From: Hydractinia symbiolongicarpus
Lineage: Eukaryota; Cnidaria; Hydrozoa; Anthoathecata; Hydractiniidae
Direction of reading: 5' to 3'
DNA: 64,000 bases
NCBI RefSeq assembly: GCF_029227915.1
Contig: NC_079876.1
Coordinates: 37,617,828-37,681,827, forward strand
Below the pieces are notes generated by a model. The model saw only the letters and a list, made by a program, of their open reading frames with translations, had not been told where the DNA came from and made no database searches. Positions 1 to 13,200 of the stretch are shown here, piece by piece; position 1 is the stretch's first letter; every line of letters starts with the position of its first letter. Made by a program: the position numbers and the translations under genes.

Positions 1-122
1 GGACTTAATTGAACTAACTTTGGACTGTGACCTGATAAATGTAATAAATGAGACAATTGGACTCCAAGAAATAACATTCTTCTTAATTTGAAGGGATTTC
101 CGGAACTCAGCGATTACACTGG

Positions 123-137
123 GCGCTGTGGTAGCGC
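123..137. repeat. Perfect short inverted repeat GCGCT-GTGGT-AGCGC in the monomer
   Basis: Positions 123-127 (GCGCT) pair perfectly with 133-137 (AGCGC) around a 5-base loop (GTGGT). The same 15 bases recur in the great majority of monomers, for example 495-509, including many diverged copies right of 55 kb, where I count roughly 14 of 21 intact. It is the most GC-rich part of an AT-rich unit. In the monomer subclass starting at 15.7, 24.3, 34.3, 35.8, 37.3, 45.9 and 47.0 kb it is changed to GGCGCCATGG, which shortens the pairing. A protein-binding or structural role is conceivable but not shown. Confidence 0.75.
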
Positions 138-220
138 ATCATTTAAAAATTTAGATAAATAAGTCATTCTTTACTGTGGGACCAATCCTAGCCGTTATTG
201 CGCTCTGAAGAAATATCGGC

Positions 221-233
221 AGTTTCAAAAACT
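221..233. repeat. Short palindrome AGTTT-CAA-AAACT in the monomer
   Basis: AGTTT and AAACT are perfect complements around a 3-base spacer. The element is present in nearly every monomer; the subclass at 15481, 24042 and 34090 has TTTCTAAAACT instead. It is simple and AT-rich, so pairing could be incidental. Confidence 0.5.
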
Positions 234-263
234 AAATTTCATTGACTTTCTAACCGTGTCAGT

Positions 264-281
264 CCGTTTGAGTTACAACGG
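264..281. repeat. Inverted repeat CCGTT-(8)-AACGG in the monomer
   Basis: CCGTT at 264-268 pairs with AACGG at 277-281 around the 8-base loop TGAGTTAC. It is intact in roughly half of the monomer classes. In classes reading ATCGG instead of AACGG (for example 638-655) one pair is lost, so it is less conserved than the GCGCT/AGCGC element. Confidence 0.6.
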
Positions 282-3200
282 TTGGGTCACATATTCGTAC
301 CAACATGTATTTCGTGCTATTTTCCGGTATTACTAGGTTGTATGGTTTTTACCAGTGAAACGATTGACTGTGGGACTTAATTGAACTGATTATGAACTGT
401 GACTTTAAAAATGTTATAAGTGAGACAATTGGACTCCAAGAAATAACATTCTTCTTAATTTTACATGATTACCGGAACTCAGCGATTACACTGGGCGCTG
501 TGGTAGCGCTTCATTTAAGAATTTAGATAAATAACTCATTCTTTACTGAGGGACAAATCCTATCCGTTATCGCGCGTGGAAGAAATAGCGACAGTTTCAA
601 AAACTACATTTCATTGTCTTTCTAACAGTGTCAGTCCGTTTGAGTTACATCGGTTGGGTCACATATTCGTACCAACATGTATTTAGCGATATTTTTTGAT
701 ATTACTAGGTTGTATCGCTTTTAACAATGAAACGATTGACTGTGGGACTTAATTGAACTAACTTTGGACTGTGACCTGATAAATGTGATAAATGAGACAA
801 TTGGACTCCAAGAAATAACATTGTTCTTAATTTGACAGGATTTCCGGAACTCAGCGATTACACTGGGCGCTGTGGTAGCGCATCATTTAAAAATTTAGAT
901 AAATAAGTCATTCTTTACTGTGGGACCAATCCTAGCCGTTATTGCGCTCTGAAGAAATATCGGCAGTTTCAAAAACTAAATTTCATTGACTTTCTAACCG
1001 TGTCAGTCCGTTGGAGTAACAACGGTTGGGTCACATATTCGTACCAACATGTATTTAGCGATATTTTTTTGATATTACTAAGTTGCATCGCTTTTAACAA
1101 TGAAACGAATGACTGTGGGACTTAATTGAACTAACTTTGGACTGTGACCTGATAAATGTGATAAATGAGAAAATTGGACTTCAAGAAATAACATTCTCCT
1201 CAATTTGACATGATTGCTAAAACTCAGCGATTACACTGGGCGCTGTGGTAGCGCTTTATTTAAGAATTTAGATAAATAAGTCATTCTTTACTGTGGGACC
1301 AATCCTAGCCGTTATCGCGCGCTGAAGAAATAGCGAGAATTTCAAAAACTTCATTTCATTGACTTTCTAAGAGTATCAATCCGTTTGAGTTACAACGGTT
1401 GAGTCTAATATTCGTATTAACATGTATTTCCTGATATTTTTCCGGTACTACTAGCTTGTATGGCTTTTAACAGTGAAACGATTGACTGTGGGACTTAATT
1501 GAACTGATTATGGACTGTGATCTTATAAATGTTAAAGTGAGACAATTGGACTCCAAGAAATTTCATTCTTCCTAATTTGACATGATTGCCGGAACTCAGC
1601 GATTACACTGGGCGCTGTGGTAGCGCTTCATTTAAGAATTTAGATAAATAACTCATTCTTTACTGAGGGACAAATCCTATCCGTTATCGCGCGTGGAAGA
1701 AATAGCGACAGTTTCAAAAACTACATTTCATGGTCTTTCGAACAGTGTCAGTCCGTTTGAGTTACATCGGTTGGGTCACATATTCGTACCAACATATATT
1801 TAGCGATATTTTTTGATATTACTAGTTGTATCGCTTTTAACAATGAAACGATTGACTGTGGGACTTAATTGAACTAACTTTGGACTGTGACCTGATAAAT
1901 GTGATAAATGAGACAATTGGACTCCAAGAAATAACATTCTTCTTAATTTGACAGGATTTCCGGAACTCAGCGATTACACTGGGCGCTGTGGTAGCGCATC
2001 ATTTAAAAATTTAGATAAATAAGTCATTCTTTATTGTGGGACCAATCCTAGCCGTTATTGCGCTCTGAAGAAATATCGGCAGTTTCAAAAACTAAATTTC
2101 ATTGACTTTCTAACCGTGTCAGTCCGTTTGAGTTACAACGGTTGGGTCACATATTCGTACCAACATGTATTTCGTGCTATTTTCCGGTATTACTAGGTTG
2201 TATGGCTTTTACCAGTGAAACGATTGACTGTGGGACTTAATTGAACTGATTATGGACTGTGACTTTAAAAATGTTATAAGTGAGACAATTGGACTCCAAG
2301 AAATAACATTCTTTTTAATTTTACATGATTACCGGGACTCAGCGATTACACTGGGCGCTGTGGTAGCGCTTCATTTAAGAATTAAGATAAATAACTCATT
2401 CTTTACTGAGGGACAAATCCTATCCGTTATCGCGCGTGGAAGAAATAGCGACAGTTTCAAAAACTAAATTTCATTGACTTTCTAACCATGTCAGTCCGTT
2501 GGAGTTACAACGGTTGGGTCACCTATTCGTACCAACATGTGCTTAGCGACATTTTTCTGATATTACTAGGTTGCATCGCTTTTAACAATGAAACGATTGA
2601 CTGTGAGACTTAATTGAACTAACTTTGGACTGTGACCTGATAAATGTAATAAATGAGACAATTGGACTCCAAGAAATAACATTCTTCTTAATTTGAAGGG
2701 ATTTCCGGAACTCAGCGATTACACTGGGCGCTGTGGTAGCGCATCATTTAAAAATTTAGATAAATAAGTCATTCTTTACTGTGGGACCAATCCTAGCCGT
2801 TATTGCGCTCTGAAGAAATATCGGCAGTTTCAAAAACTAAATTTCATTGACTTTCTAACCGTGTCAGTCCGTTTGAGTTACAACGGTTGGGTCACATATT
2901 CGCACCAACATGTATTTCGTGCTATTTTCCGGTATTACTAGGTTGTATGGTTTTTACCAGTGAAACGATTGACTGTGGGACTTAATTGAACTGATTATGA
3001 ACTGTGACTTTAAAAATGTTATAAGTGAGACAATTGGACTCCAAGAAATAACATTCTTCTTAATTTTACATGATTACCGGAACTCAGCGATTACACTGGG
3101 CGCTGTGGTAGCGCTTCATTTAAGAATTTAGATAAATAACTCATTCTTTACTGAGGGACAAATCCTATCCGTTATCGCGCGTGGAAGAAATAGCGACAGT

Positions 3201-4290
3201 TTCAAAAACTACATTTCATTGTCTTTCTAACAGTGTCAGTCCGTTTGAGTTACATCGGTTGGGTCACATATTCGTACCAACATGTATTTTGCGATATTTT
3301 TTGATATTACTAGGTTGTATCGCTTTTAACAATGAAACGATTGACTGTGGGACTTAATTGAACTAACTTTGGACTGTGACCTGATAAATGTGATAAATGA
3401 GACAATTGGACTCCAAGAAATAACATTCTTCTTAATTTGACAGGATTTCCGGAACTCAGCGATTACACTGGGCGCTGTGGTAGCGCATCATTTAAAAATT
3501 TAGATAAATAAGTCATTCTTTACTGTGGGACCAATCCTAGCCGTTATTGCGCTCTGAAGAAATATCGGCAGTTTCAAAAACTAAATTTCATTGACTTTCT
3601 AACCGTGTCAGTCCGTTGGAGTTACAACGGTTGGGTCACATATTCGTACCAACATGTATTTAGCGATATTTTTTTGATATTACTAAGTTGCATCGCTTTT
3701 AACAATGAAACGAATGACTGTGGGACTTAATTGAGCTAACTTTGGACTGTGACCTGATAAATGTGATAAATGAGAAAATTGGACTCCAAGAAATAACATT
3801 CTCCTCAATTTGACATGATTGCCGAAACTCAGCGATTACACTGGGCGCTGTGGTAGCGCTTTATTTAAGAATTTAGATAAATAAGTCATTCTTTACTGTG
3901 GGACCAATCCTAGCCGTTATCGCGCGCTGAAGAAATAGCGAGAATTTCAAAAACTTCATTTCATTGACTTTCTAAGAGTATCAATCCGTTTGAGTTACAA
4001 CGGTTGAGTCACATATTCGTATTAACATGTATTTCCTGATATTTTTCCGGTACTACTAGCTTGTATGGCTTTTAACAGTGAAACGATTGACTGTGGGACT
4101 TAATTGAACTGATTATGGACTGTGACATTATAAATGTTAAAGTGAGACAATTGGACTCCAAGAAATTTCATTCTTCCTAATTTGACATGATTGCCGGAAC
4201 TCAGCGATTACACTGGGCGCTGTGGTAGCGCTTCATTTAAGAATTTAGATAAATAACTCATTCTTTACTGAGGGACAAATCCTATCCCTT

Positions 4291-7200
4291 ATCGCGCGTG
4301 AAAGAATTAGCGACAGTTTCAAAAACTACATTTCATTGTCTTTCTAACAGTGTCAGTCCGTTTGAGTTACATCGGTTGGGTCACATATTCGTACCAACAT
4401 GTATTTAGCGATATTTTTTGATATTACTAGGTTGTATCGCTTGTAACAATAAAACGATTGACTGTGGGACTTAATGGAACTGATTACGGACTGTGACCTT
4501 AAAAATGTTATAAGTGAGACAATTGGACTCCAAGAAATAACATTCTTCCTAATTTGACATAATTGCCGAAACTCAGCAATTACATTGGGCGCTGTGGTAG
4601 CGCTTCAATTAAAAATTAAGATAAAAAAGTCATTCTTTACTGTGGGACCAATCTTAGCCGTTATCGCGCGCTGAAGAATTAGAGACAGTTTCAAAAACTA
4701 CATTTCATTGACTTTTTAACGGTGTCAGTCCGTTTGAGTTACAACGGTTGGGTCACCTACTCGTACCAACATGTGCTTAGCGACATTTTTCTGATATTAC
4801 TAGGTTGCATCGCTTTTAACAATGAAACGATTGACTGTGGGACTTAATTGAACTAACTTTGGACTGTGACCTGATAAATGTAATAAATGAGACAATTGGA
4901 CTCCAAGAAATAACATTCTTCTTAATTTGACGGGATTTCCGGAACTCAGCGATTACACTGGGCGCTGTGGTAGCGCATCATTTAAAAATTTAGATAAATA
5001 AGTCATTCTTTACTGTGGGACCAATCCTAGTCGTTATTGCGCTCTGAAGAAATATCGGCAGTTTCAAAAACTAAATTTCATTGACTTTCTAACCGTGTCA
5101 GTCCGTTTGAGTTACAACGGTTGGGTCACATATTCGTACCAACATGTATTTCGTGCTAATTTCCGGTATTACTAGGTTGTATGGCTTTTACCAGTGAAAC
5201 GATTGACTGTGGGACTTAATTGAACTGATTATGGACTGTGACTTTAAAAATGTTATAAGTGAGACAATTGGACTCCAAGAAATAACATTCTTCTTAATTT
5301 TACATGATTACCGGAACTCAGCGATTACACTGGGCGCTGTGGTAGCGCTTCATTTAAGAATTTAGATAAATAACTCATTCTTTACTGAGGGACAAATCCT
5401 AACCGTTATCGCGCGTGGAAGAGATAGCGACAGTTTCAAAAACTACATTTCATTGTCTTTCTAACAGTGTCAGTCCGTTTGAGTTACATCGGTTGGGTCA
5501 CATATTCGTACCAACATGTATTTAGCGATATTTTTTGATATTACTAGGTTGTATCGCTTTTAACAATGAAACGATTGACTGTGGGACTTAATTGATCTAA
5601 CTTTGGACTGTGACCTGATAAATGTGATAAATGAGACAATTGGACTCCAAGAAATAACATTCTTCTTAATTTGACAGGATTTCCGGAACTCAGCGATTAC
5701 ACTTGGCGCTGTGGTAGCGCATCATTTAAAATTTTAGATAAATTAGTCATTCTTAACTGTGGGACCAATCCTAGCCGTTATCGCGCGCTGAAGAAATAGC
5801 GAGAGTTTCAAAAAATTCATTTCATTGACTTTCTAAGAGTATCAATCCGTTTGAGTTACAACGGTTGAGTCACATATTCGTACCAACATGTATTTCCTGA
5901 TATTTTTCTGGTACTACTAGCTTGTATGGCTTTTAACAGTGAAACGATTGACTGTGGGACTTAATTGAACTGATTATGGACTGTGACCTTATAAATGTTA
6001 AAGTGAGACAATTGGACTCCAAGAAATTTCATTCTTCCTAATTTGACATGATTGCCGGAACCCAGCGATTACACTGGGCGCTGTGGTAGCGCTTCATTTA
6101 AGAATTTAGATAAATTAGTCATTCTTAACTGTGGGACCAATCCTAGCCGTTATCGCGCGCTGAAGAAATAGCGACAGTTTCAAAAACTACATTTCATTGT
6201 CTTTCTAACAGTGTCAGTCCGTTTGAGTTACATCGGTTGGGTCACATATTCGTACCAACATGTATTTAGCGATATTTTTTGATATTACTAGGTTGTATCG
6301 CTTTTAACAATGAAACGATTGACTGTGGGACTTAATTGAACTAACTTTGGACTGTGACCTGATAAATGTGATAAATGAGACAATTGGACTCCAAGAAATA
6401 ACATTCTTCTTAATTTGACAGGATTTCCGGAACTCAGCGATTACACTGGGCGCTGTGGTAGCACTTTATTTAAGAATTTAGATAAATAAGTCATTCTTTA
6501 CTGTGGGACCAATCCTAGCCGTTATTGCGCTCTGAAGAAATATCGGCAGTTTCAAAAACTAAATTTCATTGACTTTCTAACCGTGTCAGTCCGTTTGAGT
6601 TACAACGGTTGGGTCACATATTCGTACCAACATGTATTTCGTGCTATTTTCCGGTATTACTAGGTTGTATGGCTTTTACCAGTGAAACGATTGACTGTGG
6701 GACTTAATTGAACTGATTATGGACTGTGACTTTAAAAATGTTATAAGTGAGACAATTGGACTCCAAGAAATAACATTCTTCTTAATTTTACATGATTACC
6801 GGAACTCAGCGATTACACTGGGCGCTGTGGTAGCGCTTCATTTAAGAATTTAGATAAATAACTCATTCTTTACTGAGGGACAAATCCTATCCGTTATTGC
6901 GCGTGGAAGAAATAGCGACAGTTTCAAAAACTACATTTCATTGTCTTTCTAACAGTGTCAGTCCGTTTGAGTTTCATCGGTTGGGTCACATATTCGTACC
7001 AACATGTATTTAGCGATATTTTTTGATATTACTAGGTTGTATCGCTTGTAACAATAAAACGATTGACTGTGGGACTTAATTGAACTAACTTTGGACTGTG
7101 ACCTGATAAATGTGATAAATGAGAAAATTGGACTCCAAGAAATAACATTCACCTCAATTTGACATGATTGCCGAAACTCAGCGATTACACTGGGCGCTGT

Positions 7201-10200
7201 GGTAGCGCTTTATTTAAGAATATAGATAAATATGTCATTCTTTACTGTGGGACCAATCCTAGCCGTTATCGCGCGCTGAAGAAATAGCGAGAATTTCAAA
7301 AACTTCATTTCATTGACTTTCTAAGAGTATCAATCCGTTTGAGTTACAACGGTTGAGTCTAATATTCGTATTAACATGTATTTCCTAATATTTTTCCGGT
7401 ACTACTAGCTTGTATGGCTTTTAACAGTGAAACGATTGACTGTGGGACTTAATTGAACTGATTATGGACTGTGACCTTATAAATGTTAAAGTGAGACAAT
7501 TGGACTCCAAGAAATTTCATTCTTCCTAATTTGACATGATTGCCGGAACTCAGCGATTACACTGGGCGCTGTGGTAGCGCTTCATTTAAGAATTTAGATA
7601 AATAACTCATTCTTTACTTAGGGACAAATCCTATCCGTTATCGCGCGTGAAAGAATTAGCGACAGTTTCAAAAACTACATTTCATTGTCTTTCTAACAGT
7701 GTCAGTCCGTTTGAGTTACATCGGTTGGGTCACATATTCGTACCAACATGTATTTAGCGATATTTTTTGATATTACTAGGTTGTATCGCTTGTAACAATA
7801 AAACGTTTGACTGTGGGACATAATGGAACTGATTACGGACTGTGACCTTAAAAATGTTATAAGTGAGACAATTGGACTCCAAGAAATAACATTCTTCCTA
7901 ATTTGACATGATTGCCGAAACTCAGCAATTACATTGGGCGCTGTGGTAGCGCTTCAATTAAAAATTAAGATAAAAAAGTCATTCTTTACTGTGGGACCAA
8001 TCTTAGCCGTTATCGCGCGCTGAAGAATTAGAGACAGTTTCAAAAACTACATTTCATTGACTTTTTAACGGTGTCAGTCCGTTTGAGTTACAACGGTTGG
8101 GTCACCTATTCGTACCAACATGTGCTTAGCGACATTTTTCTGATATTAGTAGGTTGCATCGCTTTTAACAATGAAACGATTGACTGTGGGACTTAACTGA
8201 ACTAACTTTGGACTTTGACCTGATAAATGTGATAAATGAGACAATTGGACTCAGAGAAATAACATTCTTCTTAATTTGACGTAATTGCCGGAACTCAGCG
8301 ATTACACTGGGCGCTGTGGTAGCGCTTCATTTAAAAGTTTAGATAAATAAGTCATTCTTTACTGTGGGACCAATCCTAGCCGTTATTGCGCTCTGAAGAA
8401 ATATCGGCAGTTTCCAAAACTAAATTTCATTGACTTTCTAACCGTGTCAGTCTGTTTGAGTTACAACGGTTGGGTCACACATTCGTACCAACATGTATTT
8501 CGTGCTATTTTCCGGTATTACTAGGTTGTATGGCTTTTACCAGTGAAACGATTGACTGTGGGACTTAATTAAACTGATTATGGACTGTGACTTTAAAAAT
8601 GTTATAAGTGAGACAATTGGACTCCAAGAAATAACATTCTTCTTATATTTACATGATTACCGGAACTCAGCGATTACACTGGGCGCTGTGGTAGCGCTTT
8701 ATTTAAGAATTTAGATAAATAACTCATTCTTTACTGAGGGACAAATCCTATCCGTTATCGCGCGTGGAAGAAATAGCGACAGTTTCAAAAACTACATTTC
8801 ATTGTCTTTCTAACAGTGTCAGTCCGTTTGAGTTACATCGGTTGGGTCACATATTCGTACCAACATGTATTTAGCGATATTTTTTGATATTACTAGGTTG
8901 TATCGCTTTTAACAATGAAACGATTGACTGTGGGACTTAATTGAACTAACTTTGGACTGTGACCTGATAAATGTGATAAATGAGACAATTGGACTCCAAG
9001 AAATAACATTCTTCTTAATTTGACAGGATTTCCGGAACTCAGCGATTACACTGGGCGCTGTGGTAGCGCATCATTCAAAAATTTAGATAAATAAGTCATT
9101 CTTTACTGTGGGACCAATCTTAGCCGTTATCGCGTGCTGAAGAATTAGAGACAGTTTCAAAAACTACATTTCATTGACTTTTTAACGGTTTCAGTCCGTT
9201 TGAGTTACAACGGTTGGGTCACCTATTCGTACCAACATGTGCTTAGCGACATTTTTCTGATATTACTATGTTCCATCGCTTTTAACAATGAAACGATTGA
9301 CTGTGGGACTTAATTGAACTAACTTTGGAGTGTGACCTGATAAATGTGATAAATGAGACAATTGGACTCAGAGAAATAACATTCTTCTTAATTTGACGTA
9401 ATTGCCGGAACTCAGCGATTACACTGGGCGCTGTGGTAGCGCTTCATTTAAAAGTTTAGATAAATAAGTCATTCTTTACTGTGGGACCAATCCTAGCCGT
9501 TATTGCGCTCTGAAGAAATATCGGCAGTTTCAAAAACTAAATTTCATTGACTTTCTAACCGTGTCAGTCCGTTTGAGTTACAACGGTTGGGTCACATATT
9601 CGTACCAACATGTATTTCGTGCTATTTTCCGGTATTACTAGGTTGTATGGCTTTTACCAGTGAAACGATTGACTGTGGGACTTAATTGAACTGATTATGG
9701 ACTGTGACTTTAAAAATGTTATAAGTGAGACAATTGGACTCCAAGAAATAACATTCTTCTTAATTTTACATGATTACCGGAACTCAGCGATTAAACTGGG
9801 CGCTGTGGTAGCGCTTCATTTAAGAATTTAGATAAATAACTCATTCTTTACTGAGGGACAAATCCTATCCGTTATCGCGCGTGGAAGAAATAGCGACAGT
9901 TTCAAAAACTACATTTCATTGTCTTTCTAACAGTGTCAGTCCGTTTGAGTTACATCGGTTGGGTCACATATTCGTACCAACATGTATTTAGCGATATTTT
10001 TTGATATTACTAGGTTGTATCGCTTTTAACAATGAAACGATTGACTGTGGGACTTAATTGAACTAACTTTGGACTGTGACCTGATAAATGTGATAAATGA
10101 GACAATTGGACTCCAAGATATAACATTCTTCTTAATTTGACAGGATTTCCGGAACTCAGCGATTACACTGGGCGCTGTGGTAGCGCATCATTTAAAAATT

Positions 10201-13200
10201 TAGATAAATAAGTCATACTGTGGGACCAATCCTAGCCGTTATTGCGCTCTGAAGAAATAACGGCAGTTTCAAAAACTAAATTTCATTGACTTTCTAACCG
10301 TGTCAGTCCGTTGGAGTTACAACGGTTGGGTCACCTATTCGTACCAACATGTGCTTAGCGACATTTTTCTGATATTACTAGGTTGCATCGCTTTTAACAA
10401 TGAAACGATTGACTGTGGGACCTAATTGAACTAACTTTGGACTGTGACCTGATAAATGTAATAAATGAGACAATTGGACTCCAAGAAATAACATTCTTCT
10501 TACTTTGACGGGATTTCCGGAACTCAGCGATTACACTGGGCGCTGTGGTAGCGCATCATTTAAAAATTTAGATAAATAAGTCATTGTTTACTGTGGGACC
10601 AATCCTAGCCGTTATTGCGCTCTGAAGAAATATCGGCAGTTTCAAAAACTAAACTTCATTGACTTTCTAACCGTGTCAGTCCGTTTGAGTTACAACGGTT
10701 GGGTCACATATTCGTACCAACATATATTTCGTGCTATTTTCCGGTATTACTAGGTTGTATGGTTTTTACCAGTGAAACGATTGACTGTGGGACTTAATTG
10801 AACTGATTATGGACTGTGACTTTAAAAATGTTATAAGTGAGACAATTGGACTCCAAGAAATAACATTCTTCTTAATTTTACATGATTACCGGAACTCAGC
10901 GATTACACTGGGCGCTGTGGTAGCGCTTCATTTAAGAATTTAGATAAATAACTCATTCTTTACTGAGGGACAAATCCTATCCGTTATCGCGCGTGGAAGA
11001 AATAGCGACAGTTTCAAAAACTACATTTCATTGTCTTTCTAACAGTGTCAGTCCGTTTGAGTTACATCGGTTGGGTCACATATCCGTACCAACATGTATT
11101 TAGCGATATTTTTTGATATTACTAGGTTGTATCGCTTTTAACAATGAAACGATTGACTGTGGGACTTAATTGAACTAACTTTGGACTGTGACCTGATAAA
11201 TGTGATAAATGAGAAAATTGGACTCCAAGAAATAACATTCTTCTTAATTTGACAGGATTTCCGGAACTCAGGGATTACACTGGGCGCTGTGGTAGCGCAT
11301 CATTTAAAAATTTAGATAAATAAGTCATTCTATACTATGGGACCAATCCTAGCCGTTATTGCGCTCTGAAGAAATATCGGCAGTTTCAAAAACTAAATTT
11401 CATTGACTTTCTAACCGTGTCAGTCCGTTTGAGTTACAACGGTTGGGTCACATATTCGTACCAACATGTATTTAGCGATATTTTTTTGATATTACTAAGT
11501 TGCATCGCTTTTAACAATGAAACGAATGACTGTGGGACTTAATTGAACTAACTTTGGACTGTGACCTGATAAATGTGATAAATGAGAAAATTGGACTCCA
11601 AGAAATAACATTCTCCTCAATTTGACATGATTGCCGAAACTCAGCGATTACACTGGGCGCTGTGGTGGCGCTTTATTTAAGAATTTAGATAAATAAGTCA
11701 TTCTTTACTGTGGGACCAATCCTAGCCGTTATCGCGCGCTGAAGAAATAGCGAGAATTTCAAAAACTTCATTTCATTGACTTTCTAAGAGTATCAATCCG
11801 TTTGAGTTACAATGGTTGAGTCATATATTCGTATTAACATGTATTTCCTGATATTTTTCCGGTACTACTAGCTTGTATGGCTTTTAACAGTGAAACGATT
11901 GACTGTGGGACTTAATTGAACTGATTATGGACTGTGACCTTATAAATGTTAAAGTGAGACAATTGGACTCCAAGAAATTTCATTCTTCCTAATTTGACAT
12001 GATTGCCGGAACTCAGCGATTACACTGGGCGCTGTGGTAGCGCTTCATTTAAGAATTTAGATAAATAACTCATTCTTTACTGAGGGACAAATCCTATCCG
12101 TTATCGCGCGTGAAAGAATTAGCGACAGTTTCAAAAACTACATTTCATTGTCTTTCTAACAGTGTCAGTCCGTTTGAGTTACATCGGTTGGGTCACATAT
12201 TCGTACCAACATGTATTTAGCGATATTTTTTGATATTACTAGGTTGTATCGCTTGTAACAATAAAACGATTGACTGTGGGACTTAATGGAACTGATTACG
12301 GACTGTGACCTTAAAAATGTTATAAGTGAGACAATTGGACTCCAAGAAATAACATTCTTCTTAATTTGACGGGATTTCCGGAACTCAGCGATTACACTGG
12401 GCGCTGTGGTAGCGCATCATTTAAAAATTTAGATAAATAAGTCATTCTTTACTGTGGGACCAATCCTAGCCGTTATTGCGCTCTGAAGAAGTATCGGCAG
12501 TTTCAAAAACTAAATTTCATTGACTTTCTAACCGTGTCAGTCCGTTTGAGTTACAACGGTTGGGTCACATATTCGTACCAACATGTATTTCGTGCTATTT
12601 TCCGGTATTACTAGGTTGTATGGCTTTTACCAGTGAAACGATTGACTGTGGGACTTAATTGAACTGATTATGGACTGTGACTTTAAAAATGTTATAAGTG
12701 AGACAATTGGACTCCAAGAAATAACATTCTTCTTAATTTTCCATGATTACCGGAACTCAGCGATTACACTGGGCGCTGTGGTAGCGCTTCATTTAAGAAT
12801 TTAGATAAATAACTCATTCTTTACTGAGGGACAAATCCTATCCGTTATCGCGCGTGGAAGAAATAGCGACAGTTTCAAAAACTACATTTCATTGTCTTTC
12901 TAACAGTGTCAGTCCGTTTGAGTTACATCGGTTGGGTCACATATTCGTACTAACATGTATTTAGCGATATTTTTTTGATATTACTAAGTTGCATCGCTTT
13001 TAACAATGAAACGGATGACTGTGGGACTTAATTGAACTAACTTTGGACTGTGACCTGATAAATGTGATAAATGAGAAAATCGGACTCCAAGAAATAACAT
13101 TCTCCTCAATTTGACATGATTGCCGAAACTCAGCGATTACACTGGGCGCTGTGGTAGCGCTTTATTTAAGAATTTAGATAAATAAGTCATTCTTTACTGT

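Larger units (their letters stand above)
1..372 (+). repeat. Representative satellite monomer
   Basis: This is the first full unit, used here as reference. I count 141 G+C of 372 bases (38%). Recurrent sub-elements are: a class-diagnostic segment at 31-52; a stable block at 108-137 containing an inverted repeat; the decamer ACTGTGGGAC at 173-182, which recurs at 367-376 across the monomer boundary; a short palindrome at 221-233; and an inverted repeat at 264-281. The unit is about twice a typical nucleosome repeat length, a common size for satellites, but nothing in the sequence proves nucleosome phasing. There is no long open frame. Confidence 0.95.
1..4290 (+). repeat. 7-monomer duplication (offset 2605 bp)
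   Basis: Sequence from 1 to about 1690 recurs from 2606 to about 4290. Shared private variants include TTGAAGGGA at 88 and 2693 and TATGAACTGT at 391 and 2996, both displaced by 2605 bp, which is 7 monomers. The copies differ by scattered substitutions (for example GATTGCTAAAAC near 1211 against GATTGCCGAAAC near 3816). They stop matching at about 1690/4295, where one reads GTGGAAGAAATAGCG and the other GTGAAAGAATTAGCG. Confidence 0.8.

Noticed and set aside
31-60. Possible hammerhead ribozyme, as found in some animal satellites (CTGATAA here, GAAAC near the monomer end)
   Set aside because: The invariant CUGANGA core is not present (CTGATAA and CTGATTA lack the required G), and no GAAA-stem-cleavage triplet lies at the right spacing.
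245-300. Pol III internal promoter (B box) near GGTTGGGTCAC / GGTTGAGTCAC
   Set aside because: It departs from GGTTCGANTCC at key positions, and no A box sits at suitable spacing.
295-312. CENP-B-box-like sequence ATTCGTACCAACATGTA
   Set aside because: It fits TTCGnnnnA but lacks the CGGG half of the box, so it is only a partial match expected by chance.
2252-2467. 71-codon open frame beginning MDCDFKNVISE
   Set aside because: It lies wholly inside satellite, and the same segment in neighbouring monomers is closed by substitutions. It is a chance open frame.
6958-7152. 64-codon minus-strand open frame
   Set aside because: It is satellite sequence read backwards, not kept in other monomers, with no recognisable domain.
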